Assembly (NCBI GenBank): GCA_021793495.1
Contig: JAJYSQ010000087.1
Coordinates: 1-6,854, forward strand
Source: Actinomycetes bacterium
Lineage (GTDB): Bacteria; Actinomycetota; Actinomycetes; JAJYSQ01
Reading direction: 5' to 3'
DNA: 6,854 bases
Part shown: in pieces, positions 5,403 through 6,854 of the stretch
Numbering within the stretch: the first letter of the stretch is position 1
How the letters are laid out: the number at the start of each line of letters is the position of its first letter
Made by a program: the position numbers and the translations under genes
The notes under the pieces: model-generated
Database searches by the model: none
The model's input: only the letters and a program-made list of their open reading frames with translations
Told to the model about the DNA's origin: nothing

Positions 5403-6785
5403 ATGCGGCAACGGGTCCAGGCGTGGTCGACCACCCGCACCGGGCGGGCCGGGATCGCCGCGGGCGGCGTCGTGGGCCTGGCCCTGGTGTGGCTGGCACG
5501 GTGGCGGACCAGCCCGCTGCACGCATCCTCGGACACCTACTGGTACTACGCGCAGGCGTTGCGGCTGACCGGGATGTCCCGCCACGCGGCCATGCTGCGC
5601 GCCGGCGGGTGGTGGTGCCGGTTGTTCGACCCCCGCCTGGACCCGACCACGTGCGCTCCCATGTGGTTGCGGATCAGTCCGCGCTACCGGCACATCTTCT
5701 TCACCCGCATCGGCTTCCCGTCGGTGATCGCCCCGTTCGTGCCGCTGGTGGGCCACCACGCGATCTTCCTCGCCACCCTGGTGCTGGGGGTCGGGTTCGG
5801 CGTCGCGTTCACCATCGCGGTCCGCCTGTTCGGCGCGCCCTGGCCGGCGGCATGGTCGGCCGCGGTGCTCGCCTATGCCCTGCCGTCGGGGGCCTGGACG
5901 GCCTGGTACGGACCGGCTGGCGGGATGCTCCTGGGCACCTCGCTGACCCTGATCGGGTCGGTCCTGGTGGTCCGCGGGCGCACCTGGCCGGGCGTCGGGG
6001 TCATCGTCGCCGCACTGGCCTGGCTGGGGGCCGACGACCCGGCGTACGCGCCGACGACCGCCGCGGCGCTCGCCCTGGCCGCGGTGCTTGCCTGGCCCCG
6101 GTGGCGTGCCCGCCGACGGGCCGGGGTGGTGCTCGTGGGCACCGGGACGGCCGGGGTCGTCGGCTGGTTCGTCGTCGCCAAGGTCGCCGGGCTCCCGGGT
6201 CTGCGCACCACCCTGGAGGACCTGCTCACCCAGCACTTCACCCACCCCTCGGTGCCCGACCCCTACCGGGTGGCGCTGCTCGACCGGCTGCCCGGGTTCG
6301 TGCAGGTCCAGGCGGTGGCCCTGATCCACTCCCCGATGCCGGTGGTGGTCGCGGCCGCCGGGCTGGTCGGCCTGGTGTGGGCAAGCCGACGGGCCGGCCT
6401 GCCCCTGGCCTGGACCTGGCTGACCTGGGCGGGGGTCGCGGCCACCGGGGTGGTTCTCGTGCTGGTCCACCCCTTGGTCAGTCAGATGCCGCGGCTGCTC
6501 ATCCCGTTCTGGCTGGAGGTCGCCGCCGGGATCGCCTGCCTGGTCGCCGCCGCGTGGGAGACGATCCGCAGCCCCCGGCGGCCCGCGGTCCCCGCCGGGC
6601 CGGGGGGCCCAGACCTCGACCGCGTCGGGGCCGCACTGGGTACCGGAGGTTCAGCCCTGCCGGGTGACCGGGTCGTCGTCCAGGCCCGGGAGGTCGTGAC
6701 CCATCCGGTCCCGTTTCGTGCGCAGGTACCGCAGGTTCTCCGCGGTGGGTTGTACGGGAAGCCCGACCCGACCGGTGATCCGTAG
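5403..6785 (+). CDS. Multi-pass membrane protein of unknown function, possibly GT-C-like
   Basis: I do not recognise a named family. The 460-residue product has an N-terminal helix (about 17-33), a long hydrophilic loop (about 36-95), roughly nine further hydrophobic segments between about 97 and 387, and a non-membrane tail. The first loop begins [19 protein letters not shown] (39-57), with an acidic residue and aromatic cluster as in the first extracytoplasmic loop of GT-C glycosyltransferases that use polyprenyl-phosphate sugars; two cysteines (72 and 84) lie in the same loop. Other notable spots are ADDPAYAP (210-217) and a large loop at about 262-305. The GT-C idea is an inference from topology and this loop; an uncharacterised transporter or polymer-handling protein is equally possible. 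The gene runs opposite to its neighbours, and its last 45 codons or so (from about residue 417) are antisense to ribA, so the tail may have arisen by read-through into that gene. Confidence 0.75.
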   Translation: MRQRVQAWSTTRTGRAGIAAGGVVGLALVWLARWRTSPLHASSDTYWYYAQALRLTGMSRHAAMLRAGGWWCRLFDPRLDPTTCAPMWLRISPRYRHIFFTRIGFPSVIAPFVPLVGHHAIFLATLVLGVGFGVAFTIAVRLFGAPWPAAWSAAVLAYALPSGAWTAWYGPAGGMLLGTSLTLIGSVLVVRGRTWPGVGVIVAALAWLGADDPAYAPTTAAALALAAVLAWPRWRARRRAGVVLVGTGTAGVVGWFVVAKVAGLPGLRTTLEDLLTQHFTHPSVPDPYRVALLDRLPGFVQVQAVALIHSPMPVVVAAAGLVGLVWASRRAGLPLAWTWLTWAGVAATGVVLVLVHPLVSQMPRLLIPFWLEVAAGIACLVAAAWETIRSPRRPAVPAGPGGPDLDRVGAALGTGGSALPGDRVVVQAREVVTHPVPFRAQVPQVLRGGLYGKPDPTGDP

Positions 6786-6854
6786 GCCGTAGCCTTCCAG
6801 CCCGGCCCGCTTGTCCGGGTTGTTGGTCAGCAGCCGCATGGACCGGACCCCGAG
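6651..6854 (-). CDS. ribA: GTP cyclohydrolase II C-terminus (RibA or RibBA), partial
   Basis: The window holds the last 67 codons and the stop. The gene continues past the right edge. The segment [23 protein letters not shown] is reduced here to its key parts: [10 protein letters not shown] (GTP cyclohydrolase II core), GLRITGR, and the ending [15 protein letters not shown], all typical of the C-terminus of the family. The enzyme converts GTP to the first pyrimidine intermediate of riboflavin synthesis, releasing formate and pyrophosphate. In actinobacteria it is usually fused to dihydroxybutanone-phosphate synthase (RibBA), whose domain would lie outside the window. The tail after [11 protein letters not shown] is short. 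The stop codon TGA at 6653-6651 lies inside the 3' end of the opposing membrane-protein gene. Confidence 0.93.
   Translation of the reverse strand, partial: LGVRSMRLLTNNPDKRAGLEGYGLRITGRVGLPVQPTAENLRYLRTKRDRMGHDLPGLDDDPVTRQG

Noticed and set aside
5232..6470. 412-codon minus-strand frame that would fill the gap between ribA and ribH
   Set aside because: Its product is His/Gln/Pro/Gly-rich with no domain, and the plus strand of the same stretch encodes a coherent multi-helix membrane protein with a good ribosome-binding site.
4817..6667. 616-codon plus-strand open frame crossing ribH, the intergenic region and the membrane-protein gene
   Set aside because: It is in another frame from the membrane protein, is Arg/Pro/Gly-rich without helices, and runs through ribH antisense and the tandem repeat.

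Overview
The window is GC-rich DNA that looks like a high-GC actinobacterium. Codons end mostly in G or C, GTG starts are common, genes are tightly packed with 3-29 nt gaps or overlaps, and the order ribBA-ribH-hisE-hisG-PH protein is, as I recall it, typical of actinobacteria. I cannot name a genus.

Layout on the minus strand, in the direction of transcription. The 3' end of a GTP cyclohydrolase II gene (ribA or ribBA) enters at the right edge (6854-6651). A 460-aa multi-pass membrane protein of unknown function lies on the opposite strand at 5403-6785 and separates it from the rest. A 233-nt divergent intergenic region (5170-5402) carries a 10-bp tandem repeat. Then comes an apparent operon: ribH (lumazine synthase), hisE (phosphoribosyl-ATP diphosphatase), hisG (long-form ATP phosphoribosyltransferase), a two-helix membrane protein with a bacterial PH domain, a MoxR/CoxD-like AAA+ ATPase, a VWA/CoxE-like protein, and an XdhC/CoxF-like protein that runs to the left edge.

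The genes fall into two groups. RibA and RibH belong to riboflavin synthesis, while HisE and HisG catalyse steps 2 and 1 of histidine synthesis; both pathways draw on ribulose/ribose phosphates and purine nucleotides. The last three genes resemble the coxD-coxE-coxF maturation genes of molybdenum hydroxylases (CO dehydrogenase, xanthine dehydrogenase type). No hydroxylase structural subunit is in the window, so their client is unknown. The PH, MoxR, VWA and XdhC genes overlap or nearly touch, and each of the last three has an inverted repeat covering its start codon or Shine-Dalgarno sequence, which suggests translational coupling.

Two oddities stand out. First, bases 1-59 are a perfect inverted copy of bases 455-513 inside the XdhC gene, and the XdhC sequence stops resembling its family exactly at this junction; this is most likely a fold-back chimera at a contig end, though a real rearrangement is possible. 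Second, the membrane-protein gene sits inside the rib cluster on the opposite strand and overlaps the 3' end of ribA by 135 nt.
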